Below are positions 12,867 through 27,800 of a stretch of 64,000 nt of DNA, piece after piece (the first letter of the stretch is position 1; the number at the start of each line of letters is the position of its first letter). The notes under the pieces are model-generated. The model was given only the letters and a program-made list of their open reading frames with translations, did not search any database and had not been told where the DNA came from. The position numbers were made by a program, and so were the translations under genes. Origin of the DNA: Vanilla planifolia (Eukaryota > Streptophyta > Magnoliopsida > Asparagales > Orchidaceae); assembly GCA_023846275.1 (NCBI GenBank), contig CM043869.1, positions 38,652,737 through 38,716,736 on the forward strand, written 5' to 3'.

Positions 12867-15800
12867 GTAAATTTCAATGTCTTTCTCTACTTCAACCGCT
12901 GTCGATAGTGTGATGGATTTTTTTTTTTTTTTTTTTCTCATTGAAGACGTGCTTGAGCAAAGGGAGCGGCGTCCACGACCCGCCTTGTCACGTACTGGAG
13001 CTTTGCGGGTTTCGCTTGCTCCTCGAATGCCCAATTGATCTTTCAGCTCTTCAACTATTCACCCCTGTCACCGCTGGCCGCCAGCTTGATGCAGCGGGAT
13101 TCATCAGGGCCGTGCCGTGGTACAAAACGACGAAGAATTTGCACCGTTGGGATGTTTCCCTTATAGACGCGGTCGTCATCTCTACCCCCGACGGCATGCT
13201 CGGGCTGCCTTTTCTCACTCGTAACCCGAGATTTTCCGCTCAGGTGAGGTGGAAGCTTCGACTTGAAGAAATTTTGCTGCAGGTTTTTTTCGCAACTTAT
13301 ACTGGGCGTTTATGTAGATTTATTGTACGGAGGCGACAATGAGGATTGGGCGTCTCATGATGGACGATCTTGCATCCATGCATTCTGAATACGTGCATTT
13401 TTATGGTCGCGAGGAAAGAACGGACTTTCCGGATTGGTTGGGTTGGCAAGAGCTCGGAAGGCTTCCTTTGGAGGCAAGGAAGATCGCGATAGGGGAGGAT
13501 GGGGAGGATCTAAGATGTTGGTCACCCTTGTACAGGTTCGTTTCTTCTATTTATCTGATCTCTGAATTGCTTAATCTCGGACATTAGCTTTGAAGTAAAT
13601 AGATATGACGCTAGAAAAATCCACGATTTTAAACTAAGTTGACATGAACGTGGTGTACGAACTGTTGATTTCATCTGTTAATTTTTTGTGCTTCTATTTT
13701 CTTAATTATCACCTGTAATTCTTCGTGGATGGCACAATTGCTTGATATGTATTTAATGAACTTTGTTAGTGCAGCGGATATTAATGGATGCATCAAAAAG
13801 GTCCAACCTCTGAAATATGCTGAAGAAGCTTGGTATAACTGTACCTTATTGTTGAAAGCTTTCAGTTCTGGCTTAGAGATTGGAAGCTGCAATTGGCAAA
13901 TAAAAGCTCCTAGGAGGAACGTGGTTTATCTTTCAAGTTCCATTTTTGAGTCAGCTCAAGCAATTGGCTTCGATTATCATTCACTCCAGGGACCTGATGT
14001 AATTTTGTTTTCTGACTTGGCGTCAACAAATGATCTACAAGAGGATTGCAAAAGTGATTTGAATAAGGATGCTAAAGATTTACATTTGGGGAATTCTTCT
14101 CCCAAGTTAATTCTCAATGCCTTAAAATATTTTGTAGAATGACCAAAGAATGTGCTTATTAAAATTGTTTCATTAATGCACCATGTTTATCACAGGGTTA
14201 CTATTGTTGATGATGGTGAAGGAGCTGAAGTTTTGATGGACAATTGTGAGTCTCTAGAGGAGACTGATAAAATGAACTTTATATGTTCCTGTGTCATTGA
14301 TTCTGTTCGTAGAAGGGGTTCTGTACTAATTCCGATAGGTCGAATTGGGATTATGCTCCAGCTTTTAGAGAAGATTTCTGATTTACTAGTCTCCTCCAGT
14401 CTTGAGGTGCATAGCACTTGTCATTTTCACTAGATTTCTCGATCTTAGCATAAAATTATTTGATGGTCTTGGTTAACAGTCTAAGCTTATATTTATTATG
14501 TTGATATTGTGAACCAAACACTTTTCCTTGTGACAGTTATGGGAGACTTCACACTTTGCAGGTAGTCAGCATTACCAGTGGCTCCATATATTTATCTATT
14601 AAATTGTTGAATGTGAGTTAGGTGGACACTTGTATTACTATATAAATGGATTCAAATGAAAAATTTAAAATGTCATTGTCATGAATTTGCTTTCTTGATA
14701 AAATGTAAGTTGCTATCACACAAAAAAAATGATGTAAGAATCATTGCAACTATTGGTGTGCTTACTGGTTTTATCATTTACAATTGTAGACCATGCTTGA
14801 GTTTGTTTTTAAAGTTTGAGTCTGGAGTTATGGAATATTATTTACATAGCAATTGTCATTTCCACTAGATTTGTCAATCTTAGCATAAAATTATTTGATA
14901 ATCTTGGTTATCAATCTAATCTTATATTTATTATGTTGATATTGTGAACTGAAACATTTTTCTTTGTGATAATTATGGGAGGCTTCACACTATGTAGGTA
15001 GTCAGCATCACCAATGGCTCCATATGTGTATTTATTAAAGCGTTGAACATAAGTTAGGTGGAAGCTTGTATTACTATGTAAATGGATTTAAATGAAAATT
15101 TTATAATGCCATGGTCATGAATTTGCTTGTTTGAGAGAACGTAAACTGCTATCACACAAAAAAATGATGTAAGAATCGTTATAGCTATTGGTGTGCTTAC
15201 TGGTCTTATCATTGTAATTGTAGACCATGCTTGAGTTTGTTTTTAAGGTTTGAGTATGGAGTTATGGAATATTATTTAGAGGCTTACTAGTTTCCTCTAG
15301 TCTTGAGGTACATAGCAATTGTCATTTCCCTTTGATTTCTCAATCCTAACTTAAAATTATTTGATGGTCTTGGTTATTAATCTAAGCTTATATTTATTAT
15401 TTTTTTAATTGTGAACCGAAACATTTTTCCTTGTGGTAGTTATTGGAGGCTTTGCACTTTGTAGGTAGTCAGTATCACCAGTGGCTCCATATATGTATTA
15501 TTAAAGAGTTGAACGTGAGTTAAGTGGAAGATTGTATTACTATGTAAATGGATTCAAATGAAAATTTTAAAATGACATGATCATGAATTTGCTTATTTGA
15601 GAGATCGTAAACTGCTATCACACAAAAAAAATAATGCAAGAATCGTTTTAGCTACTAGTGTGCTAGCTGGTCTTATCATTGCAATTGTAAACCATGCATG
15701 AGTTTGCTTTTAAGGCTTGAGTATGGAGTTATGGAATATTATTTAGAGGCAGAGTTGATACAACTAGGATTGTTGCCTTTAATAGATTTTGAGAAAAAGT

Positions 15801-18800
15801 GATTAAACTAGGAAATCTGAAATGAACCAAGATAAGTCTCATCTGAGCATTCTGTTCATCAAATCACAAAAACAATTATTGTGTTTCTCTGTTCCTTATT
15901 TAAAGGAAATGCAAGCAAAGCAAATAAATTATTTGATATATAAAATTCTTAAATTTGTTAATCTAAGAGAAGTGAAGAAGTTATATAAAAATTTTTCTTT
16001 TTTTCCATGCAAATTGTGCTATTAGAAAGTTTTTTTGAAAAGCAGAAATGAAAAAATGTTTGGATAAGTATGTTTATGTGAGTAGAAAGGGAGAAGGCAT
16101 GGGAATCATTTTTGTTAGGTTTTTTATGCTTTTGAGTTTAAAAAGAGGAAACACTTTTTGAAAAGTATTGCATAATTAGAGCGTTAATAAACTATTTATT
16201 GTATTTAGAAGTTTTCTTTATTTCTTTTTCATGTATGCACTTTATATTTAGCCTGACTTGTGAAGTAGTTTGTGCAGCAACTTGTCTTGTAATCCTGGGA
16301 TTTGGTTCAATATTAATTGAGATTCTTCATATTTCATATTAAACTCAAGTTTATTTTCATCATCATCATTCTTGCCACAAAAGACATTTACTTGTTTTTG
16401 GGCCATCCTCATTGGGAATGTGGTTCTTTTTTCCCAAATATTCTTTCTAAATAATTATGCTTTGGGATAAAGGCTTCCTTCTTCTTTGCCATATTTAATG
16501 GTATTTTCACTTCTTAATGGTTCAAGAATAATTTTCACTCCCTTCTTTAATAGATGTAAAGTAGTTTTATACCCACTTTGGATTTCATGACTATTAAATT
16601 TATGAAGGTTTATCTAATACGAGATGGTTGGCATTTATAAGTAGAACCCTTCATCATTTCAATTAAATTTGTCTCAATTTCTTTTCCAAACCAATTAAAC
16701 TTGAACTCTTTATTTTTTCCTAGAAGTTCAACTAGTTCAACATCTTTTAGATATATAATATAACTTTGAAATGAATGATAAGATTACAATTGTGTCAATG
16801 AAGTGTGCGTTGTATGGGAAATGCCATCTTCAATATAAGCAACTTCTATAATCTTTTGTTCCTAGGCCACATGCCATGATCACTCCAAGTGATGCCTTCA
16901 CCTTTGTTATCATTATCTTTAATAGGTTGTTCCTAAGCTCCTGCTGCTTCCTCTTCATCCATTTCCTTGATGCAAAAGTTGCATTTTGATTTGTAAATCA
17001 ACAAGTTCTTGGCACTTGAAGCATCTTAACTTGATTCACTCTCTTAGTTTTTATTAGGACCCACAGTGACTTAGGTGTTTAATTTTGATTAGTATGGAAG
17101 ATATTTTCTCATCACATATTTCTTTTATTTGGAACATGTTCTTTTTTGGTGGAAATTTTGATTTGATCTTTTGAAGTTCAAATCTCTTTTCAATCTTGAA
17201 AGCAGGCTTATATGCACCACTATTGATCTAGAATTGTTGAAGTTGCACACTTTTGCAATTCTATTCTCTTAGCCTCCCAAGGTATCTATCAATAGTTTAT
17301 TCTTTAGGTTCTAGAATGCTGCATCACATGCCAAGAAGGTTGCAACATGCATTATGGGAGGCTACAAAGAAATCTTTTCTTGGAACTCTTCTTCGTATTA
17401 AGGCAATATGCAACCCTTTCTTCATATCATCCCAAAAAACAGCATGAATTTTTCATATTTTTCTTTATTGGGAATAGTGGCATTCTATTCTCATCTCAAT
17501 AATATAGAAAAGGTCTATACATCATTTTTGGATGATACACAGATGCCTCAATAAAGCCAAACTTGCTATTCAATTCCTTGCATCAAAGAACTCTATGGAT
17601 AGGTTGACCACTAAATATTATTGAGATCTTCATTACAAAAGAATACAATAAGTTCAAATGGTAGTAGAATAGATTCTCACCATTAGTTTCATAATCATCG
17701 ACAAGTCCTCTCTATGATGACTACAATGAATGAAGGTATTTCATTCTTATTTAGGACATGGGTTGCTATCTTAGTGGCTTGTAATACCTCATACAAAAAG
17801 ATAATAAGAATGACTAAGTGGTTCCCATGTCTCTATGTGTGTTCAATTTAATAGGTATCTCGAGAATTCTATGTTATACCATCTAGAAGAAGAGTGCCTC
17901 AAGCAGTCTAAAAACCTTGCCTTCATCTTGTTTTAGTCAAAAAGCTTCACATTGAAATATGGGATAAACGCCTTTGAGCCTAGAATTGGGTATAGATACC
18001 TATCTAGATTAGTAAACTTGTTAGAACTAGATTCAAGGAGTCCATGAAGCAAAAGTTGTAAAGCCAATCATTCCTAATCAAAACTTTAAGCATGTAGCTC
18101 TTGTAATGACAAGCGAGTTGTTTAAGAAAGAAAATTCCATCAAGTTAAGAAAGTTGTGAAAGAACACTGTCAGGGTTCATTGCTTCTGTTTCATGATTCT
18201 TGAGTTCCTTTCTATTAAGTTGAGTTGTCCCTTTGTATTCCTTCAAAGGAATCTAGATTAGCGATTAGTCTTCAGTATTAGGTCTCAGTAAATATCCCTA
18301 TTGAAATCATATCTTCATCAACCCTAACCATTAAGAGACTAGCTACATAAGTCTTAAGAGTGTCATCGATCCTTGCAATATCATTATTAACAGCAAGGAT
18401 TGACTTCTGTGCTCAAGTTTTTTGAATGCTGGGCTGTAGGTTAGATGGCAACACATAAAATGCCTGTTCTTTCTATTTTTTGTTGGTATGATCTTGGTTT
18501 GGTGTGGAGTTTGCAGTCAAACTTTTCTGGAATGAAGAGTCAAAGGATGAGTTGTCTGTAGTTTTTTCACCAAAAAGTTGCATGAACTTAACAATTTTCA
18601 ACTTCTCATCTTCCAACACTCTGTTGTAGTCAAATATATGTTCAACTTCGTTATCCAATCAAGAAATTTATGTGAACTCTCTGAAATTCGGCAACTGAAC
18701 CAAGAGTCAAAGGTAGAAGAGGAATCCCAGGTGGCATCACTATTTCTGCAGTCACCATAATGCCAAGGCCTATTCAGTCTTGTTGTTTTTTGTAGTTTCA

Positions 18801-21800
18801 GTGTTTGACTGGTTTGAAACGATTGCTATGAAATTACTAAATTAGTGCATCCCCAAACTGCAAATCACCACTAAATGAAAAGATAGTAAAAACATATAAC
18901 TGGTTGCCAAGTGAATGGCTACAAGTGAAAATTGTTACACTTCATAGAATAGTACCTTACGTGTCCTTTATCTGTTACTTGCTTTCACTATCTCTATTCT
19001 GCACTTAAGTAATAGCATTATTTTTTTTGTGTTGTAACGTTAGAGTTATGTTTGCTGATGTATTTTAATAAAATGCTATTCTAAACTTATTTTTCAAGGA
19101 TTTCAATGGTCTAGTAACCTATTTGTTACATTAGTAGGCATGTTTGCAACATTCTTAAGCTTTCAATTGCTATTTTGTTTTTTCAATTTTGTTATAAACT
19201 CTTGGTATGTTTTAATTGCTCCTTACTGGATTGTCAGTGCTTCTGGACCATTTATTATGGTATAGGCTTTACTAGACTAAATGTAAGATAAAATTTTCCT
19301 GTCATATCACAAACTCTGTTGAATAGCAGAAGTGCCTTGTGGGATTTTGTGATATAACTTTTGATATCGAAGGAGTCATTTCTTTGCACTTTTGTCATAA
19401 TTCCTATGAATGTTTGTCTTTTAGTTTATACAAGTAGAGCAAATTCTTACATTGATGCATAGATATGAGCAAAGATTTTTTATGACCTTGATTTATTATA
19501 GTTTCTCCTTTTTGTGCTATTGTCTTTTTATGCATTTGGCTGTGATAATTTACTATTGATTTAAGCATCAGATTTTAGTGTTTAAAGATATGCTTGGGTA
19601 GTTCATGTTTTGATTTTTGCTGTATTTCATTCTTGATTCATTGTAACGAATCAGGTACCTATATTTATGATCTCCACCACAGCTGAACAGACTCTGGCAT
19701 TCACTAATGCTATCCCAGAATGGATCTGTAAGGATCGTCAACAAAAGGTTTAAAAAATTCCTTCATATTGTTGCGGAAGATTTTTTTTAAGATTTATATC
19801 AAATAAGATATTCCACTTGTTCCTCTTTTGGTACTTGTTTTACAGCTATTCTGTGGTGAGCCCCTTTTTGTTCATGTTGAGCTAATTAAAGAGAAAAAGC
19901 TTCATGTATTTCCATTGCTTTATTCATCAAAATTGCTGTAAGTTTTTAGTCTGAGATTTCGTACATGTTAAAGAGCATATTACTCTCCCTAATGGTCTTC
20001 TAATTATTTGAGTTCCAATGTAACTTTTATTTTGGTTATTTATAAGCTGCATATCGGCTTTAAAGGGTTTTCATTGGGGAGCTGACAATTAGCTTGGGTA
20101 GAAAGTTATGGAAATATGTTCTCGATGGGAATGTGAAATAGACAACCTTTATCATGTATATAATTCTGGAAATGTAGCATCTGTTTGAAAATGTTTTGGT
20201 GTATTTGCTTGTTATAGTTTATTGTTTGAAGGGATGACATGCCTGAACTGATGAAATCAATTGAGCTGTTGATTGTGAAGTAGCTTATGATTCTAGAATA
20301 ACTGTAATTTTGATATGATTATTCATTTTGGAATTAGAAAGTGTTATCCAGCTGCTGTAATGGTGCATGTTTCAGGCCATGCAGTTTTTCCTCTACTAAC
20401 TTGTTACAAGAACTACCCTTAACTACTAACTTATAACTCTAATCACGATCTTATATTGGTGGTTTGCCATAGCTGCTCAATCGTCCTGTAAAGGGTTGTC
20501 TTCTTGCACAATATAGTGTACAGTGCTTACAGCATTTATAACATATTTTGAACACTAATGGGTTTTATTTGTGTATATGAATGCTAGTCCTACTTTCAGA
20601 ATGCTACTTCCATTATAATTTTGTGATTTTCTTAACAGGTGGATTAGTATATAGCATGAAATATATATAAATTATGAGTTATGCATCGAAGTATAAATAT
20701 GTATATTTTTATGATCTTCTTAGAGTAAATACTGAATATATTATGTTTGTGTCATTTTTCATCTAAACTTGTGACAACAAATACATATTGGCAGACTAGT
20801 TCAAGAAATACCATATGATTGATGATAAACGTTCCAAATCCTTCATTGCTTGTCATTATTCATTTAAAAGGTGTGCCGAGAGCATTAATCACAATTTGTT
20901 GCAGGCACTAAGATGAAAGGCTTTAGTTAATTGTGCCTGTTTCTGAAATCATCATCTTTAGCCTTATCCAACTGGGATCAGCTTTATGAATCCCCATTCT
21001 AAAATGTGATCATCATTAAGGCAGCATAAGGTGTTGACTGTAGGCTTCAAGTTATTTTGCACCACCAATATTCCTACTGGTTTGTAACTTGCAATTTGTT
21101 TTCACGCTTATCAGACATAATCTCCCTTATTATTGCACCTTTAATCCTCTATAGGACCATAGGACACACCTAAGCCACCTAAAGCTATTTTCATTCAATT
21201 TTATCGCTAGCTTCTTAGAACTTATTACATTTTATGCTTTAAAACCAGCTGTTGCCCCTTTCTCATAATTATGAGCGAAACGTTTGTTTTGGTAACTTAT
21301 ACATATTTATAAGAAGCATATCACATAACACCAAGGAAAAGCTTTATATTCAGGTATGCTACTTATAGATTCATTCTTACCATTAATTTGTCTTTAAATC
21401 TCTTATTTATTCATTTGAACATGGCTTTAGTGAACTTTCAGTTGCCCAACACTTGAATGATCCATGTACATAGCAGTTTGATTGAGGTTTTATTTGCTTT
21501 GGTAGCATCAAAGATGACAACAAGTTTTCCAGTTCAACCTTCTCCACTTAGTTGAATTTGTATTGAAGTGAAGGTTATGTGGCTGTTTTGTTGGTCATTT
21601 ATGATCGTAAACGGGTAATAGCGCTGTTTGAGCCTTGATTCTCACGCTCTTTTGCATTTAATTTATGAGGATTGCACATTGTTTATTTTCAAACTACTTT
21701 TTGAGTAGGAAGCCAGATCTCACCATTTATATGAGCATATGATATTGGCTATTCAGATATGGATTAACTGTTGAAACAGTAAACCGTGATTCTTTTGTTG

Positions 21801-24800
21801 CCTGAGAAAGGAGTGAATTAAAATTAGGAAAGTATATTGCGCTAAAACAGTAATTTTTAATATTGTTCGTTTGATCGCTGAGGAATGCTTTGTGACAAAG
21901 TAGGCATAGGTGTTGCTTCAGTTATTTCTTATGTTGTTTCAGTACGAACTAATTTGTTGCAGATTGACTTGGGAAGAGCCATGTATAGTGTTTGCACCTC
22001 ATTGGACGCTTAGGATGGGACCTGTTTTAAATCTGCTTGATCGTTGGCATGCGGATAGCAGATGTCTACTTATTCTTGAGGTAAATGTGCTGCTAAATTT
22101 ATTGTGCTTGTGCCTTGTGTAAGCATGCTGAAGTAAAAATAAATGTTGTTACATAAAAAGAATAAATAGCAGATAGATTTTTCTGATTTGGCTCCATGCT
22201 TAGATGATTTAGTCATGTTCCCAAAATAATGAAGTGTGTTCCCACTGGTTTGTGAATAGATATGACTAGGTCCTTTTGTAATAATTCTCATTAAAGGTGG
22301 TACCTTTTCATCTTTATAATGCAAACCATTGGTTTAATTGTGCCTAACAATTCAAATATTCTTAAATTTTTAAAGCATCCCAAAACTTCTATGATCATTT
22401 CCCTTAGTAGTTGTAGGTGGGAGGGTCTTCGATTGGTGAGGGTTCTCGATCAACAAAGGTAGACAATTGACTAGCCATGTAAGAGAATGATTGCTAGATT
22501 AGGCTAAGAGAGATGAAGAATAGTTGAAATCCAACAAGGTGAGTCAAATAGGTGAGTTTGACTCCTTTAAGCAGATGATTTGTAGGTGTATTTGTGGTCA
22601 TTGATGTTGTCATTAGTAGAAATGAAAGGAAGAGGGGTAGAGGATGACTATTAGGGTAGCAAGTGGGAAATGAAGGAAAGAGTGTAAAGTTTAAGGTGTA
22701 GAAAATGTGAAAAATTTAAGGTGTAGTAAGGTTGAAGTTTTTTTTTAAATGTTAGTCATAGTCTTTATATATTTAGCTACCTTTAGGTACAAAAAGTATC
22801 ATTCTTAGAAAGGACGAAACAAAAATTGGTTGGAGCATACCTCCTTCATGTCAAAAAACACTAATAGTGGTCATCTTGATACAAAACAATGAAACACGAT
22901 TGACGGTCTTATAAATAAATGAGGTTTTATGATGCTTCTTGGAAGCTATCAAAATCTTAATGATGGTCATTTGTGAGTTGCCCTCGAGCTAGATACCCTC
23001 TTATGAAATAGATAAGTGCTCTAATAGATCAATTTCAATGTGTGTAATTGTTTGTTCAGCACAATTAACAAAATAAGAGTAGAGGCTTTTGCAAATAACA
23101 TAAATAAAGGAATCATATGGTCTTAGCAATCACTACAACACTAGCAAATTTGTTCCTTCACATGACCCTATTAAAGTTGACCTTTATCTAACCTAGAAGA
23201 GGGGGATCACAACAGGAAAAAGATTTATTTGATTACATATGCTAAGCAGGTTGGTGCATTCCCTTTCGTCTAACTTGGAAAGATTTCTATTGCAATTTGC
23301 GAAGAAAAGAGAATTGATTGCAACAATAGATGGAAGGGAAATATGATTGCCATGCAACCTAAAATTTGCCAAATGTGACAAAAAGGAGCCACAATTATAA
23401 CATCTTTTTGATCTCCTACCATTCTATGATAGTGGGTTTCCTCTTTTGATAGCAAAGCTTCATCATTGTCATCATCTTGTGCCCTAAAGCAATCAATTCA
23501 AATGCTAATTACCTGGCCCAGGAATTTTGTTGAGACTTTGGTTCCTAGAACCTCATGCTATTGCCTTAAACTATGAATACCAAGACCTTTATAGCACTGT
23601 GGGAGGCAAACCTTCTCCCAATAAATACAAAGCTTGTTTTGTTTCTCCATGGTTCATTGTATTTCAAGAAAGTCACTTCTACAATTGCAAATTGTTGCTA
23701 ACCACCTTTGCTAGGTGTCACTTGTGGTTCTTACTTGCCATTGTCTCCACCCTCATCATTGATCTTTGTTGGCAATGACTAATTTCTTCTACCATTGATT
23801 TCTATCAATCTTTGTTGTCATGGCTATTGGTTGTTGCTTTATGGTAACCGATCAACAACGATTGACGGTTGGTGGTGCAATTTGCCATGTGCGGCAATTG
23901 TGGGAAGTTTTATCAATTTTTTTTAGTTCTACTTCCACTTTAGAAGTAACTAAATAACATAGTATTGAAATTGACATTTTTCTTATAATGACCAAACATC
24001 ATTATGAGAAATGACTTCTCAAATTTTACTTTAGGAAATGGAAGTTCTACTTTTCCCCAACTTACAACAAAACAAACATGCAATGAATAGAATATCAATC
24101 TAAAGAGCCACTCCATATGAAGCTATGAATAAGCTTCTCAAATGCATCCACGTAGGAGCAGAATATGAAGTACATTGACAGAGATGTAAGAATATTGTTG
24201 ATGAGAATGACTTTATTGGCGATAAATAGGTGTCAAGTACCCCAAGCAAAAGTCCTGTCTTGACACCATTGATGATGTGAAGACTACAATAAGAGTTGGT
24301 TGCTTATACCCAAGGGTGATGCCAAGATGTTTTCTTTTGTTTTGTTTAAACCAAGTATTTTACTATCATTTTACTTTTTTTTGAAGGGACTTCATCTTTC
24401 TAAAGAAGATATAAGACTTAGTCTTGATTGCCTTCATAGTTAGACATAATAATAATAAAGCTAAATAAAAAAAATCTATTTAGCATCTTGGCATGAAGTA
24501 GGGGCTAACAATAGATAAGAGAGCAAGTGGGGCATACCAAGATTATTTTAAGCTCATGGTAGCTCTATGCTTGATTGATCTCTCCAAAAACATAGGAGAA
24601 AGTAGTTTTGCAAATCCAATTAGATTGTGAACGTTGCAAAGGAAACTGTAGAATTGAAGACATACGATAGAATCCATCTGCACCAAAAATCATGATCCAA
24701 AATGTGAGTGCACTAAGAGAAGATAATCCTCTCTCATAAGAACAAACCTACTCCAAATGTACCTTAACTATCATCGTGTGTAGAAACTGTTAAGGTTTTG

Positions 24801-27800
24801 TGAATGGCTTCTTGAGTAAGGAGATAGTAATTAGTAATGGAATTAAAGGTATCATGCCTCTTTTGCAATCAAAGAGTCCAAGATATCCTTCTTGTTGCTC
24901 AAAAGGGTGTTAGCAACAATCTTATGTATAGTATTCTAGAAATTGATAGACTTGAACTTACTCAACTTAGTAATGTAAGTCATGAGATGAAAGCCCAACA
25001 CTTTGCTTGCTCAAAGGCTTTTAGCTAGTTGAGGCTAAGAATTCACCAAAATCTATTGGACCGTATCAAAGGAGAGCCAAACATCCTCAATTCTAGTAAG
25101 AGACCACTTAATGCGATGGTTGATACCATCCACCTGAAGAAGAAATAGACAATGGTTAGAGACATTTTGGGTGAGGTGGGGTACCATCTATTTAGGAAAT
25201 TGCTCATAGTTTTCATAGTTCATAAATATGTTATCCAGTCAAACCTAGACTGAGCTATGCCCTTTTGGTTATTATACCAGTTAAAGCTACGGCCCTCATA
25301 ATGAAGATTTTGTAGGTTATTCTGAGAAATGAAATCAAGAACTCGTAGTTAGTAGACTTAGAGAAAAAGATCATGCCACGTTCTTTACAAATCAACTAAT
25401 TTAGTTGATCTCTAATTAAAATAGGATATGAATCATCATCTAAGAACATACCTCAAACTTGACATCTCAATGGATAGTCACCCTCCAATACATAATACCG
25501 ACAATTTTAGCAGATTAACTCATATAAGCAACCTCAACTACCATAAAATGTTTTCAATACTATTTAATGTGAACTTTGATAAGATGAGAAAGACAAGTTG
25601 CAATGTTGCCCTCGATCCTACCAATAAATGACACCATATGGACCCTCATTGTTGATTGAGAAGCTTATCCATGTCTTGACAAACAAAAGAATCCATCTAG
25701 TCTTAAGAAAATAGACGAGGAATGAAGAGTGGCTGCTCACCAAACTTTATAGATGATTGAGCGAAGGGGCCTTCCAAATTCCTTGACACTTTAAGAAGAG
25801 GGCCTTAATCATGAGATGAAGGGGAAGGATGGATGAAGATAGGCTAAATTTGGCACAACCTTGAAAAGTTCTACTGAAAGTGATTGGAGGCATCATCCCC
25901 GTAGTATATAGATTCTACAACTTTGTTTTGGGCTTTGGACAACCTCATCGAAATCAGTGGAACCAACAACCATGGCATTATCCGACGGAGCAACAAGTTA
26001 GACATCAACGGGTTATTAGAACGAAGCCCTGCACCCTTGTTAGACCTCGCTTTCTTCTTTTTCTTACAATGATCGAGAAGCTTAATAAGTATAGAAGATG
26101 ATGCACCATTGCATCACTTAAATTGCATCACTTAAATTGCAAAAAAATAAAAAAATAAAAAAAAAGTGGCTAGGCAAATCTATAAACTTTATCACATAAT
26201 CATTGTTCAAACAATAGCATGTCTCATTGAGTTCTTGGATGGAATTGGTTTCCTTTGTTGGTAGATAAGCAAAATTCAAGTCTCAAACTTGCACTCATCT
26301 TGTACTACTTGGCTAGTGGCAAGTTCCTCCATCTAGTATTGTTTGTCAACATTATCAATTTTAGTGATAAAAACTTTGAATCCATTGCCTGGGCCAATGT
26401 TGGCTGAGTATTGTGGAACCCTAGTGCCAGATGCAATTGCAAGGGTGGCCTATAAAGAGGTGCTAGAATTCCAACTAGCAAAGCGTTGCATTTGAACTAG
26501 TAGAAATGTCATTGTTGCAAGATAGTGTTAGGTTGGGTCAAACCAATGCATTTTTTTGATGCACATTGTAGTTGTTAGCTTCATGTTCCACCCTCAACTA
26601 AAACAAATCAGTGTGAATTCATTATATTGCAGTTGTTGGTAGAATCAACCATGGATTCTCTAGACTTTGGTGCACACAAATAATTGTAAAGTGTTTAGAG
26701 AGATTGAATTTCACACAAGTAGAAGTAAAGGTTCTATGAGCAAATGCAAGACAATGAATTTCCTTGATGCACATTGTAGTTGTGAGCACCATGTCCCACG
26801 TTTTTATAACTAAAACAAGCTATTATGAATTCATTATGTTGTAGTTATTGGTAGAATCAATCATGGATACTCTAAACTCAAGTGCCCACAATTAAATGTA
26901 CAGTGTTTAGAGAGATTGACTTTCATGCAAGCTCGAGCGAAAGTTGCTTGATCAACTTCAATTTTGTAAGAATCCACCCACAATAGATTATTAGCTTAGG
27001 AACAAATGTGGATCATGTTGGTCTCATCTAAATAGAAGAGTGGAAGACTTGGCTTGCAATCCACACAAGAATCGATTTTTGACACAACAACCTATCAGGG
27101 GTTAATTTTGGGCAAGGCATCCAATCCAACTCCATTTTTTGTTTGATAATCATTCAAATCCCCCATAACAAATAGCTCTATGATCCTCCCCTCTTGCAAA
27201 TTGAAGTCTATGCCTAGGACAATGATTCAAAATCTCTCATGGTGACCACACCTGCTTAGATTGCTTGCCAAGCACTAAAATGAAAATGAAAATAAGACTT
27301 GGTATGCCAATCTAAGATGTAATCTTCCAACATGAGTAGTATCAAATATGGCTTGTGCCCTTAAGGTAGAGACCTCATTAAGCTACATCTTTCCATCTAT
27401 ACAAAAGGATTTTCCCTTTGGAAGGATAAGAGTACTATCCACTATTGGTTTATGATGCCAAACATTAATTTTTTGTCCATTTCCCTCAATCATTCTTGCA
27501 AAGTGTTACACAGGTTCGGGTAGAGAATCAAGAAACCACAATACCACTAATAGAGAAAAGATGGGTTTGAATCTCCCTCTATTGCATTTTGGATGAAAGA
27601 GTGGGAAATTGGTCCTTTGTTAAAGGCAAAACGATGTTAGTTAGGTGAAAGTAAGAACAAAATCCATTGGAGCATTTATTTGATCATCTTGGTTATAGTT
27701 GGGAGATGCTAAGGATTATTTGGAAATGACCAGATATTTTTACTTTTCTAGAATATGCTTTACCACCATGCCTTCCACTTCTAGCTTAGAGCTTTCACAA

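Noticed and set aside
12941..13342. INTS9 starting at TTG 12941 as a non-AUG start, or by a one-base change in the T19 tract that would bring ATG 12913 into frame
   Set aside because: The mini-exon ATG AAG TTG with GT-AG splicing gives the family N-terminus without any unusual start or sequence error.
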